From: Apium graveolens
Lineage: Eukaryota > Streptophyta > Magnoliopsida > Apiales > Apiaceae
Assembly: GCF_009905375.1 (NCBI RefSeq)
Contig: NC_133653.1
Coordinates: forward strand, 94,016,609 to 94,080,608
Length of the DNA stretch: 64,000 nucleotides
Reading direction: 5' to 3'
The translations under genes and the position numbers were made by a program. Shown here one piece after another: positions 12,601-22,278 of this stretch (the stretch's first letter is position 1; each line of letters starts with the position of its first letter). The notes under the pieces are model-generated. The model had not been told where the DNA came from. It was given only the letters and a program-made list of their open reading frames with translations, and made no database searches.

Positions 12601-13122
12601 TCCATCCTTAGAAAACTCCACTTGAGGAATACCTCTAACCAGTTCTTTCTTTACAAGCTCATTCATGGTCTTGAAGTTCAGATGGGATAGCTTCTTGTGC
12701 CATAGCCAACTTTCATCTTGACTTGCTTTACTGAGAAGACAAGTAACAGATTATGCATTTGATGAGTTGAAGTCAGCTAGGTACACATTTCCTTTTCTCA
12801 CTCCAGTGAGAACCACTTTGTTGCTCCTCTTGTTTGTCACAACACAGGCTTCTGTATTAAAGGTTACTGAATTGCCTTTATCACAAAGCTGGCTGATACT
12901 CAACAAATTGTGCTTGAGACCATCCACTAAGGCAACCTCCTCAATGATGACATTGTCTTTTGAAATCAAGCCATATCCCACAGTATAACCCTTGTTGTCA
13001 TCTCCAAAAGTAATACTTGGGCCAGCTCTTTCCTTGAACTCTGTGAACAGGGTAGAATCTCCAGTCATGTGTCTTGAACAACCACTATCCAAGTACCACA
13101 TATTCTTTCTGTTTCCCTGCAC
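9680..13122 (-). pseudogene. pol: Copy B pol: protease, integrase, reverse transcriptase, RNase H
   Basis: Full-length Copia pol in the order PR (LDSGCSRHMTGD near 13095), GAG-pre-integrase (WHKKLS), integrase core (HMDLFGP; SDNGTEF; GVVERKN), serine-rich linker with S-S-V-D/E-R-Q repeats (11746-11560), RT ([14 protein letters not shown] in place of the usual YVDD) and RNase H ([17 protein letters not shown]). It ends at 9680. The first frame runs from 13122 to about 10860 with in-frame stops near 12751, 12334, 12040 and 11746. A frameshift near 10860, in the RT motif before the E-E-E-V-Y-V segment, moves to another frame, which has a stop near 10036. A 96-bp in-frame duplication lies at 11088-11279. 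Polyprotein processing is inferred from the family. Confidence 0.92.
11088..11279 (-). repeat. In-frame 96-bp tandem duplication at the start of the copy B RT region
   Basis: Two adjacent units of 96 bp, identical by eye, encode 32 residues twice ([16 protein letters not shown]...VPKPKG). The period is measured from CCTTTAGGCTTGGGTACC at about 11090 and 11186. Copies C and other Copia RT regions have this segment once. The lack of divergence between units suggests a recent event, younger than the point mutations elsewhere in pol. Confidence 0.9.
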
Positions 13123-13136
13123 ACATTAAAATCAAA

Positions 13137-15538
13137 TCAAGTTGATTTTGGTACCCAAGTTTCCTTGGGTCCAGCCTTGTTAGCTTTTTTCTTTTGTTTC
13201 TTAGGTTTGATCTCATTTGACTTGGGGATATCAGATTCAGATTCATCCTTAGTCGTCTGAGTTGGACCTTTGAAACCATTCATTAAAACAGAATTTTCAT
13301 GCATATTTTGATTAGCAGGAAATGGCATGCTATTTGCAAACATGTTATTCCAGTAGGGCATGCTAAGTGGCATTTGAGGCATACTAAATGCAACATAATA
13401 AGGATTAGATGCAAATGGCATATTAGCAAATTGTGCATTCATATTCTGTGCAGACATAACATTCATAGGCATAGAAGGCATAGTACTCATGTCGGGAAAA
13501 GAAGGTGGTACAGTTATGGAAGTAGGCATGGCAATTTTGCAATTAACATGCAGATGATTAACACTTCCATACTTAACACATATTTTTCTTGGTGCATACT
13601 TATCAAGTATGTAGTTGTTATGTTTGTTAATCCCTACTTTCCCATTTCTATTATTTTTCTTTTTAGCCTCTGTTTCAACCTCAATCTTTTCCAGTCCGAC
13701 ATTCAATTGCTTGATGGACAGATGACCAACATTCACTTTTTTCTCCTTCTTCACTTGACTAGATTCTCCTGAAATAAAGTTTTTGGAAACTGATCCATAT
13801 TTTTCATTTAACTTTGGCAAGTTTGGCTTTACTCACGGGTTTGCTCACAGCCGACGGATGAGGATTTATGTCACTCGACGGATAACCTTTTTGATTATCC
13901 GGCGGATGACTCTCATCATCCGTCGAGTCTACATCTGTTAGCAATCCTTCAACCAAATTGGATTCCAGCTTCTCTTTACTCTTTTTCCAGGCTGCATCAC
14001 AGAAGGACTCAATACCTTGAACTTTGGTGATTTGAGCATGGACATCTCTAGATGATTTCCATGCGTTAATCACCTTTTGTTCACGATCAAGATGTTTCTT
14101 CAAAATTTCTTCTTTCTTCAAGGACTCGGTTAATTCCTCCTTAGCAATCTTACATTCTATTCTCAATTTTTTAAATTCAATAAACTGAGACTCTAACACA
14201 TTATTCCTCTCACTTAAAAACATATATTTTTTTCTTTGATTTTAGCATTTTCCTTAGTGAGGGACTTAAGTGTAACACGCAAATGATATAATTCTGTAGA
14301 CATATCATTTATTGCATCATTACACTGAGCTTTAGATAAATGTGCAAGGTTAGTGGTGATTACTTGATTACTTGAAGAACTTATCTCTGTTTCATCAGAC
14401 TTGGCCATTAGGGCTAGATTGACATAGCTGACATCTTCATCTTCATCCAAACCATCTGCTGCCCAGTCACTTTCTTGTGTAATAAAAGCTCTTTCCTTTT
14501 GTTAGAGCAACTCAAAATACTTCTGTTTATAATCCACAGGCTCAAATTTCTTCTTGCTGGAATCTGACTTTCTACACTCACTGGCAAAGTGCCCTGCCAA
14601 GCCACATTTGAAACACTTGAATTTTGATTTATCCACCATGTTTCTATTTGGCTTAGCTGCTCCAAAGTTCTTCTTGAACTTGAGCTTGTCAAATCTTCTA
14701 GAAAGAAATTCAAGATGTTCATCAATATCATCCATATCATCTTGGCTCAAAGAATCTTAATTTTCTGCTACTAGCCCCTTGCCCTTGTTTTCACAGACCT
14801 TTGAAGTGGACTCAACAGCTTCTATCTTCATCTCCTTCTCTTTTTCTAACTCAGCAACCAGTGCAATGGACCCTCCTTTCTTTCTCCCTTTCTCCATTCT
14901 TTCATCTTGCTATATTTCAAGCTCATAAGTCTTTAGAATGCCATACAGTCTCTCTAGTGTAAACTCCTTGTATTCTTGTGAATCTCTCAAGGAGACTGTC
15001 ATTGGTTTCCATTCTTTTGGAAGGGATCTCAGGGAATTTGAGGTTAAAATCTTTGATTTGGTAGACTTTTCCATGCAACTTAGGAGCATTTAGTAGCGTT
15101 TGAAATCTACTAAAGATATCAGTGAGAGTCTCACCTTCTTCATAGTGGAAATGCTCATATTGCTGAATCAGTAACTGCATCTTGTTTTCTCTAACTTGTT
15201 CAGTGCCATCAGAAATTATTTGAATGGTGTCCCAAACCTCCTTGGTTGTATTGCAATTGATGAAACATATCACCATCAACTCCATTGAATAAGATATTCA
15301 TGGCCTTCTTGTCTTTCCTGACTTGTTTAATATCAGGATCTGACCATTCATGCCTTGGCTTGGGAACTGATGGCTCATTTCCAGTTGCAACTCTCATTGG
15401 TACATGAGGACCTCTCTCTATGCAATCCACATAGGCCTCATCTTGAGAAAGTAAATGAAGATGCATCTTTACCTTCCAGTGATGGTAATTATCTTTGTCC
15501 AGAAAAGGAATCTTGACTCCAACATCCTTCTTGTTCAT
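13137..15538 (-). pseudogene. gag: Copy B gag
   Basis: Starts at ATG 15538 (MNKKDVGVKIPFLDKDN) 47 bases after the PBS. The N-terminal capsid-like part carries NYHHWKVKM and the UBN2-type helical region (TEQVRENKMQLLIQQYE). A small deletion near 15260 (GDMF then frame change) breaks it, and further stops or frame changes occur to 14923. Then come a CCHC knuckle (CFKCGLAGHFASEC, about 14600), a coiled coil (about 14330-14080), the AWKKSKEKLE segment, an acidic linker with the TCGACGGATG motif (13850-13935), a degenerate second knuckle (CVKYGSVNHLHVNC) and a Met/Asn-rich tail ending ETWVPKST at 13137. Confidence 0.9.
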
Positions 15539-15584
15539 CTTGCTATTTGTTGTGATGTTTAAACTCTTTGTACTTCAAAAGCTT

Positions 15585-15596
15585 GCTCTGATACCA
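15585..15596 (-). other. Copy B primer-binding site
   Basis: The sense strand reads TGGTATCAGAGC two bases after the 5' LTR end. This matches the 3' end complement of initiator methionine tRNA, the standard Copia minus-strand primer. Confidence 0.93.
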
Positions 15597-15598
15597 AT

Positions 15599-15819
15599 TG
15601 TTAGTCCCTAACAATGCAGCAAGAATTACAGAAGGGAGGGGTTGAATGTAATTCTCGTAAACGTTTTCTTGAACTATAAAATGTTCTAATTCAAACTATA
15701 TATTTAAAAGTGTTTTGATTTGCAAGGTGCGGAATTACAAATTAAATAAACCAAAAACACAAAATAATAAAAACACAAGTTTTTAAAACTTTCTGGTGGA
15801 TTTGAAAGTATCCACCAGA

Positions 15820-15850
<31 letters not shown>

Positions 15851-16678
15851 CGATTTAAGAACTCTATAAAGAACAAATTATCTCACAGCTGCTTTACAAG
15901 TGAACAAACAAACTACAGAGAAATTCTTAACAGTTACAGCCTTTCTATTTCTCTTCTAAAAGTGTTTGCTTAGTTGTTTGTTTCACTAGCTACACTTGGT
16001 TTATATAACACCAAGGTTACATGGTAATAAGACAGGATAATAAAACAAAACTATCAAGTCAAACTCCATGCTGCTTCACTACTCTATTCCAGCATCTTTG
16101 AAAATCTTCTTAACTTGCATGGAAATGGTAATGCTTCTTTGTTCTTCATTTCCTGTTAAACAGGCTCCAACATTCCTTTTGTAAACACCCAACGCATGTG
16201 ACTGTCTTGTCACTGTCAACATATGTTTGAATTGATCATCCGTCAGGTACATGCTTGTCATCCGTCAGGTTGCCTTGTTGATCACCCTTCGGGTAGCCTT
16301 GTTGATCATCCGTCGGGTAGCTTTGTTGATCATCCGTCGAGTACCTATTTGACACTTGACTTCATTTCACTTATGCAGAATTACAAGACATCTTATATTT
16401 ACAAATAATCAGCTTATTCTGCATATCTAATAATAGTCAACATGACTCATATGCTACTACAGGATCTATACAAAGTTGTTCACAGAAAAGTGTTACAATA
16501 CTTATTGTTACATAAGCTACTCACTCGATGGACGTCAAATAATCATCCGTCGGGACTATATTGAGTCATCCGTCGGGACTATATCTGATCATCCGTCGAG
16601 TGCTACATTTTTCACTAAGTTCAATCTACTAAGGTGTTTTGTTAATGTAATCATCAAGTTCACAACATATTCTCAACA
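15599..16678 (-). repeat. Copy B 5' LTR
   Basis: 1080-bp LTR with TG...CA ends, homologous to 3326-4393. It carries an (AT)n run at about 15820-15846, a TATA-like box (sense GTTATATAAACC, about 16000-16011) that probably drives the genomic RNA, and clustered CATCCGTCGG-type motifs at about 16235-16345 and 16545-16600. Some motif copies are degraded (CATCCGTCAGGT, CACCCTTCGGGT). Confidence 0.92.
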
Positions 16679-16683
16679 CATAT
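16679..16683. repeat. Target-site duplication of copy B, right
   Basis: CATAT, identical to 3321-3325, directly after the LTR terminus. Confidence 0.93.
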
Positions 16684-17476
16684 CATCTTGACTAAGATGG
16701 TCTTCATGTTCAGCTACTAGCCCTTTTCCTTTGCCTTCACAAACTCTAGGGTTTGGTTTAGATTCCACAGCTTCAATCTTTATCTCTTTCTCTCTCTCTT
16801 GCTCAGCCACGAATGCAATGGATCCTCCCTTCTTCCTTCCTTTCTCCAGCTTCTCATTTTGCTCTATTTCAAGCTCTTGGGTTTTTAGAATCCCATACAG
16901 TCTGTCCAAGGTAAATTCCTTATAGTCTTGAGAATTTCTCAATGAGACTGTCATATGCTTCCATTCCTTTGGCAGAGAGTCTTTTGTCTGGTAGACTCTT
17001 CCATGCAACTTTAGAGCATTTAATAATTTTTGAAATCTACTAAATATGTCAGTGAGAGACTCAATTTCTTCACTATAAAAATGCTCATATTGCTGAATCA
17101 AGAGTTGTATTTTATTTTCCCTTACCTGCTCAGTTCCATCACATATAACTTGAATTGTATCCCAAACATCCTTAGCAGTTTTGCAGTTTATGATGTTGTC
17201 AAACATGTCACCATCAACACCATTAAACAAAATATTCATGGCCTTCTTATCCTTATGAACTTTCTCAATATCTGGATCAGACCATTCTACTCTAGGCTTT
17301 GGGATTGATGGCTCATTTCCTGTAGCAGCTCTCATAGGAACATGTGGACCTTTCTCAATGCAGTCCACATATCCTTCATCTTGAGAAAGAAGATGCGGGT
17401 GTATTTTCACCTTCCAGTGGTGATAATTGTCTTTGTCCAGAAATAGAATCTTTACTCCCACATCTTTTATGTTTAT
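16679..17476 (-). pseudogene. gag: Copy A gag N-terminal half
   Basis: Encodes the capsid-like N-terminal region of gag: DNYHHWKVK, a stretch matching GDMFDNIINCKTAKDVWD, TEQVRENKIQLLIQQYE, DIFSRFQKLLNALK, and a basic KGRKKGGSIAF segment. It is open from 17461 to the copy B junction and ends in HLSQDDM, which continues at 3325. The normal initiator seems lost: where copy B has ATG-AAC-AAG the equivalent codon at 17476-17474 is ATA. About eight codons present in copy D (between K-D and S-L-P-K-E-W) are missing in frame. Otherwise this half is better preserved than the rest of copy A. Confidence 0.88.
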
Positions 17477-17522
17477 CTTGTTAGTTGTTGTGATCTTTAA
17501 ACTCTTTGTACTTCAAGAGCTT

Positions 17523-17534
17523 CCTCTGATACCA
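17523..17534 (-). other. Copy A primer-binding site
   Basis: The sense strand reads TGGTATCAGAGG, one base different from the tRNA-iMet complement TGGTATCAGAGC seen in copies B, C and D. Confidence 0.85.
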
Positions 17535-17536
17535 AT

Positions 17537-18567
17537 TTTTATTCCCAAAAAATCTAACAAAGAATTACAGAAGGGGGGTTGAATGTAATTCTGGCTACTT
17601 TTTCAATTTTAAGAATTGTTCTACTTTAAATATATAACTGTGTTTAATTTAGCTAAAGTGCGGAATGAAAGTATTGAAGAAATCAAACACAAAGTAATCA
17701 AATACAAGTATTTAAAAACTTTCTGGTGGATTGAACTTTTTCACCAGAGATATATATTAATATGAGAACTCTGTGATGCAAGATTTGCACACAGCTGCTT
17801 ACAAATTGAACTTACAAGAACAGAGAAATTCTTTTATAAATATGGCTTTATCTATTTCTCTGGTAATTGCTTACTAACTTCGATAATGTTCTACTTGTTA
17901 CCCTTGGTTTATATATAACCAAGTTACATGATAAAAAGACAAACAAATAAGACAAAATATTTCTAATCTAATTTCATGTTGCTTCATTTCTCTATTCAGC
18001 ATCTTTGAATATCTTCAGTTTAGCATGAAAATGAAAATGCTTCTTTGTTCTCTAAAATCTGTAAATAGGCTGCCACATTCCATTTGCATACAATCAATGC
18101 ATGTGACTGTCAAGTCACTATTTACTGCTTTTGAATTTGATCACTCGTTTAAACTCTGTGGGATCATCCGTTGAGACTTTGTTGGATCATCTGTTGGGAG
18201 TCTGGTTGATCATCCGTTGAAGCTTTAGTTGATCATTTGCTGAAACCTTGTGGAACACCCCTTGAGAGTATCTTCAAAGCAGTTAACTCCATTTCACTTA
18301 TACAAGATTACAAGGCATCTAAAATTTACAATTAGACAACCTATCTTGCATATCAATCTAGTAGTCAACATGACTTAAAACATTCTTCAACATCTAGTTC
18401 TCTAAGGCATTATAATGCAGAAATGTGTTACTAAACTTATTATTACATAAGCTACCCTTTCAATGGATGTTAAAGTGATTATCCATTGAAAGCTACAAAA
18501 TCACTAAGTTAAATCTACTAAGTTGTTTTGTTTAACTTATCACTAATTACACAACATATTCCTAACA
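17537..18567 (-). repeat. Copy A 5' LTR
   Basis: About 1031 bp, alignable to the copy B LTR. The left end has lost the TG (reads TTTTATTCCC), while the right end is ACAACATATTCCTAACA. A TATA-like box (sense TATATAAACC) lies at about 17908-17917. Motif copies are degraded here (CATCCGTTGAGAC, CATCTGTTGGGAG, CATCCGTTGAAGC) at about 18160-18240. The partner LTR is outside the window. Confidence 0.85.
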
Positions 18568-19264
18568 ACATCTTTTAGTACGTTCAACAACTCTTCTTTA
18601 TTTTCAAATACCATTCCATTTTCAAGTGCCATAGGATTAAGAATGTTTTTAACTTTTTGCATAACCAACTTATCAAATTAAGCAAACATGGATGATCCAT
18701 CTAACGATCTATAAAGCAGAATATCTTCAACTTGATATTCACTACTTCCTTTTGAGTTTTCATCACTATCTACACGAGTCATGCATAGCGGTCTACTTAA
18801 ACTTGCACTTAAAAAATCTCCACTTCCACTAATTTTCAACCTTTTTGAACTTTGGGAGCTTGTACTTTTATAGTGACTCGTCGAAATCTGAACTACTTCA
18901 TTCAAACTTTATCCCAAACTAATTGTTACATTTTCAACATAAACTTTAATAAAAAAATTTGACTTTCACTATCTAATACTACTTCAAACATAAATTCAAC
19001 ATCATCATCATACATTGGTACAAGTTCAAACTGGTTTGTTGTAGGTTTCAAAAATCTTCGATATATATTCAGCTTATGCACAACAGAATCTATATATCCA
19101 TAACTTTGCATATAACAAATTGAACAGGTTTTGATATTTTAAACTAACATCTAATTTCACTAATCTTGTCATTTTTTATCATATTTAACACCTTCCACAA
19201 CATCATTTTCAATATTACCATTATAATATATCCAGACATAGATAGAGTTTGATTGTGTAGCCAT
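18568..19264 (-). pseudogene. Mutator-like (MULE) transposase N-terminal fragment
   Basis: On the minus strand, an ATG at 19264 opens MATQSNSIYVW-x-YYNG. After a frameshift in an A-run it continues through a region containing GIDSVVHKLNIYRRF-like and PMYDDDVEFMFEV segments, a Ser-rich linker (18905-18678) and NKEELLNVLKD just before the copy A insertion. The D-D-D-V-E-F-M-F signature and the pre-MuDR layout resemble N-terminal regions of plant MULE transposases (family knowledge; no search run). At least two frameshifts and one stop are present, and the catalytic part is not in the window. The name is moderately supported. A host gene carrying a MuDR-type N-terminus is the alternative. Confidence 0.5.
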
Positions 19265-19479
19265 TTGAAGTAATTAAGTTGCAGTGTGTACCTTGTATGA
19301 GAGAAATAATATCAGAGTCCCCTTAGTAGCGCTAAAAAGTCCCCAGAGCAATTTCATAGAGTGCATAAGAAGTGAAAAATTAGGGTTGCGGTTCGTTTGA
19401 GATTTTTTTTGTTTGTAGTGTATATGTTGTAGATACACTCAGAAAGATACTCCAACCCCAGTTGCGTAATCATCAGCAA

Positions 19480-19800
19480 TACCTGACCGCCATATGCGTA
19501 TCAACGCAGAATCCAGACTTGCGTATCAACAATCTCCCATTTTCACGTGCGTATTACTCTTTATTTAATATAAAATGATCAGTAAAATAATACATGAGGC
19601 CCATGTGCGCTTGCGTATCAAAAATTCCTCATTCTCACTTACGTATTAGTTTTTTTTTCATAAAATAATCATTAAAATAATACCTTAGATTGCTCCGTTT
19701 ACGCTTGCGTATCATCTCATACTATCCCATCCTGACTTGCATATCAACAATGCCCCATTATCACTTGCGTATAAGTCTTTTTTTTTTCAAATTTATCATA
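19480..19800. repeat. Diverged tandem repeat with CTTGCGTATCA core
   Basis: The core CTTGCGTATCA (or CTTGCATATCA) recurs at about 19518, 19610, 19703 and 19735. Each is followed by a C-rich stretch, a second TTGCGTATTAG-like core and an AT-rich ATAATCA-TAAAATAATAC segment. Unit length is about 93 bp, with one unit longer. No ORF or known family recognised. Confidence 0.65.
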
Positions 19801-19841
19801 AAAATAATATCTCAGAATTCCCCATTTTTTAAAAAAAAATA

Positions 19842-20063
19842 CTACCTCCGTCCCGCTGGATTGTTTACGTACACTGTTTGCACGTATTTCGAGGCTTCAA
19901 TAAAGTATAGTTTTATAATATTTTTTTAAAAAAAATAATTTTGAATAAAAGTTTAAACATGAAACTTTTTTTTAAAAAATAAAATATTATGAAAGTATAC
20001 TTTAAACGAGCATTGAAAAGCGTGTCAAAAAGTAAGGTAAACAATCCAGTGGGACGGAGGGAG
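19842..20063. mobile_element. Stowaway-type MITE (Tc1/mariner)
   Basis: 222-bp element with terminal inverted repeats. The left end reads CTACCTCCGTCCCGCTGG and the right end, reverse complemented, reads CTCCCTCCGTCCCACTGG; both continue ATTGTTTAC. TA dinucleotides flank it at 19840-19841 and 20064-20065. The CTCCCTCCGTCCC terminus is the Stowaway signature. It has no coding capacity. An ORF reading across its right end is accidental. Confidence 0.92.
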
Positions 20064-20065
20064 TA

Positions 20066-20510
20066 TACCCTTTATTTCATTGCCCATACCCAGGTCGCAC
20101 AATACTTGGACCTGGTTTACGTATCCAGGAATACCCATTGCCAAATTCATAATTTTTTTAAAAAAAGAAATAAATTAAACAAGTTACATTACCACGAAAT
20201 GCGTATCATAAATTACTCCAGCGCAAAATGGGTAACCCATCAGCTAAAAATGGCCAGAAAATCAAGAACAACTATTTTCGTTAATGTTCAACGCAAAACA
20301 GGTTATTTTCGTCTTTCGAACTACACCTTACACCCATACCTAATAAACATACACAAATTACAATAAATATCAACATATATTTAACTCAAATATCACGTAC
20401 TACAATAATATTTGACATCATCATGATCATCGAAGTCTCGAAAATAACAAACTGCAAAACATGACACGATATATCATCATATGCTCTCAATAACTTTTTT
20501 TTTCGTATAC
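20066..20510. other. No recognised feature
   Basis: AT-rich sequence between two MITEs. I see no conserved coding region, RNA gene or clear repeat. Confidence 0.5.
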
Positions 20511-20520
20511 TTTAATTAAA

Positions 20521-21072
20521 GGGTTAATTATCAAGTAGGTCACTTGCTCCGTCCAAATGTAACAAGTGAGTTACTGATTACAAAACTGACTCAAATGAGT
20601 CACTTATTTAAAAATTTGTATAAAAAATATCACCATATCGTTAGTCGAAATATACAAAAGTATTATATATTGAGTTTTGCACATTTTTTATGAATGATAT
20701 TACATTTAAATGAAAGATTCTGAGTTCTAGTATTTTAGATAATATTTTTAGATTTTTAAAAAAATTATCTACTATTTATTTTTATTTAAATCAAATAAAA
20801 CAAACAAAAAATAAAAAAATAAATAGTTGATAAAATTTTAAAAATATCAAAAGTAGTAGAACTCGGAACCTTTCATTTGGATGTAATATCATTCATATAA
20901 AATGTTATATGCGTGAAACTCAATATTTAATACTTTTAAGAATTCCGTCTAAAGATATAGTGATATTTTTGATATAAAATTTTAAATGAATGACTCATTT
21001 GAGACAATTTTGTAATTAATGACTCACTTAATATATTTGGATATACTAAGTAACCTATTTGATAACTAACCA
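20521..21072. mobile_element. Foldback MITE, probably Mutator-related (10-bp target duplication)
   Basis: 552 bp with long imperfect inverted arms. The left arm starts GGGTTAATTATCAAGTAGG and the right arm, reverse complemented, starts TGGTTAGTTATCAAATAGG. Similarity extends well over 80 bases (AACAAGTGAGT.., CTCAAATGAGTCA..) and, more loosely, to the centre. A perfect 10-bp direct repeat TTTAATTAAA flanks it at 20511-20520 and 21073-21082. A 9-10-bp duplication with G-starting termini favours a MULE MITE (inference). No coding capacity. Confidence 0.85.
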
Positions 21073-21082
21073 TTTAATTAAA

Positions 21083-21420
21083 TTATTGGAAAATATACAC
21101 TTTATTTCCTAACAAAATCCTCGCAAAATTTATACATTATGTATTCCCAAACATTACTATTATACTAGTTTATTTTAATTTGTTAATGATAAAATCTTGG
21201 AAAATACTAGATATTTCAATTTTTTTCCCCAAATCTAATATCTCATATAAATAGTTGACAATATTTCTAATAATAATATGGGACACTACGTACATTTATA
21301 TGTGTGCACGAAACAAAATCATTCACATGTCAACAACGTCATTTGGTAAATATTTTGGGAAAATATCGTCATTTGTTAACAAATATTTTGGAAAAATATT
21401 TGGGTAGTAATCCTCTGAAA
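21083..21420. other. AT-rich upstream region of NAP1
   Basis: No ORF or repeat recognised. It would form the distal promoter of the NAP1 gene downstream. Confidence 0.4.
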
Positions 21421-22278
21421 TCTTACTCTTAAGCTTAACGACTCTACCACCATCATCATTCATCATTACAACTAGGCACCAACGTTTTAATTATACACAC
21501 ACCCATAGCACCATCACCAGCTCCACCACTCTCCTACTCCCTCTTCTATACACACACACACAATACATACGCATATTAACCCCTGAAGTCAGATCTGGAG
21601 TCCCAAGCTTTAATTTCATCTTATTTCCACCTACACTACCATTTTCAACTTCTCTTCTAAACCCTCTCCAGTAATCTCTCTCTCTATCTCTCTCTCCCTC
21701 CCTCTCTCTGTAAACTTCTACTCTGGTGTATGCATTTGTATTTGTGTAATTATGGTCACATTTATCAACTAATCTGAATTATACAAAATTAATGCTCTAC
21801 TATAATTTAGTACAATGCAAAGTTCTTTTACTGTTTTAGGCAAATTTTTATGTTTCATTTATGATTAGGTTAACTTAATTTAGAACTAGAATATTTGTAA
21901 ATTTTATACTAATAGCTACAAATTTTGTGAATATGGGAATTTCGAGCGGCTATATAGACATTTATGGGGTTTTAAACTGTTTATCGTGTTTTAATAAATT
22001 ATTAATCAAAAGAGGATTTTATGAAGTTTAAATGTCTGTATTAATTGGTTTTATTACGAAGATATGCATGATACACATAATTGGGAAGCTTGGTTGGACA
22101 TTAAATTATATAAAGTGGTACTTACTAACCAATTACAGAATTCTGACCGACAAAACAAATAATGTGGTTGCTTCTTTACCTTTAGATTTGAGGAAATGTT
22201 TAATTTGCGTAAGTTTTAGTGTTTTAGGCAATTGTTTGTTTACAGAGATATTGTATGTTGTTTGATATTTGAAGAGCG
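21421..22278 (+). promoter_or_regulatory. Proximal promoter / 5' leader of NAP1, probable leader intron
   Basis: The segment holds CA-rich (about 21551-21562) and CT-rich (about 21677-21712) simple repeats typical of plant transcript leaders. CTCTCTGTAAAC near 21705-21715 offers a 5' splice site and TTTGTTTACAG ending at 22245 a 3' splice site. Many out-of-frame ATGs lie between these points, which an intron would remove. After that acceptor, a 5-codon upstream ORF (ATGTTGTTTGATATTTGA) remains before the main ATG at 22279. Transcript start and intron are inferred, and no clear TATA box was found. Confidence 0.4.

Larger units (their letters stand above)
3326..16678 (-). mobile_element. Copy B: complete but decayed Sirevirus-like Copia element, 13.35 kb
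   Basis: A full-length element on the minus strand with 5' LTR 15599-16678, PBS 15585-15596, gag 15538-13137, pol 13122-9680, a motif-rich spacer, an internal TATA promoter, a third ORF 9157-4766, a polypurine tract 4394-4406 and a 3' LTR 3326-4393. Perfect CATAT duplications flank it inside the gag of copy A. The LTRs differ at several positions per 100 bases in the part I compared, so it is much older than copy C. All three coding regions carry stops or frameshifts, so it is not autonomous now. Copia order PR-IN-RT-RH is clear, and a long ORF between pol and the 3' LTR is typical of Sireviruses. Confidence 0.93.
1..18567 (-). mobile_element. Copy A: Sirevirus-like Copia LTR retrotransposon, partial, split by copy B
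   Basis: This is a Ty1/Copia element read on the minus strand. From its 5' end (high coordinates) it has a 5' LTR, a primer-binding site, the gag N-terminus, a 13.35-kb interruption by copy B (3326-16678), then the gag C-terminus and protease-integrase. It leaves the window at position 1, so RT, RNase H and the 3' LTR are not seen. Protein order PR-IN fits Copia. The roughly 1-kb LTR, long gag with two CCHC knuckles flanking a coiled coil, and a long acidic/serine linker after integrase are Sirevirus-like (established for SIRE1-type elements; assignment here is inference). It is decayed, with a lost gag start codon, several stops and frameshifts. It inserted into a Mutator-like transposase fragment at 18567/18568. 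Confidence 0.88.

Noticed and set aside
13100..13160. Short intron joining gag to pol in copy B (donor at T-G-G-G-T, acceptor at GTGCAG)
   Set aside because: It would be about 38 nt, below the size that plant spliceosomes normally accept. Kept only as a question in the gag-pol finding.
19989..20366. 125-aa plus-strand ORF
   Set aside because: Starts inside the Stowaway MITE and runs out of it. No protein-like conservation recognised.
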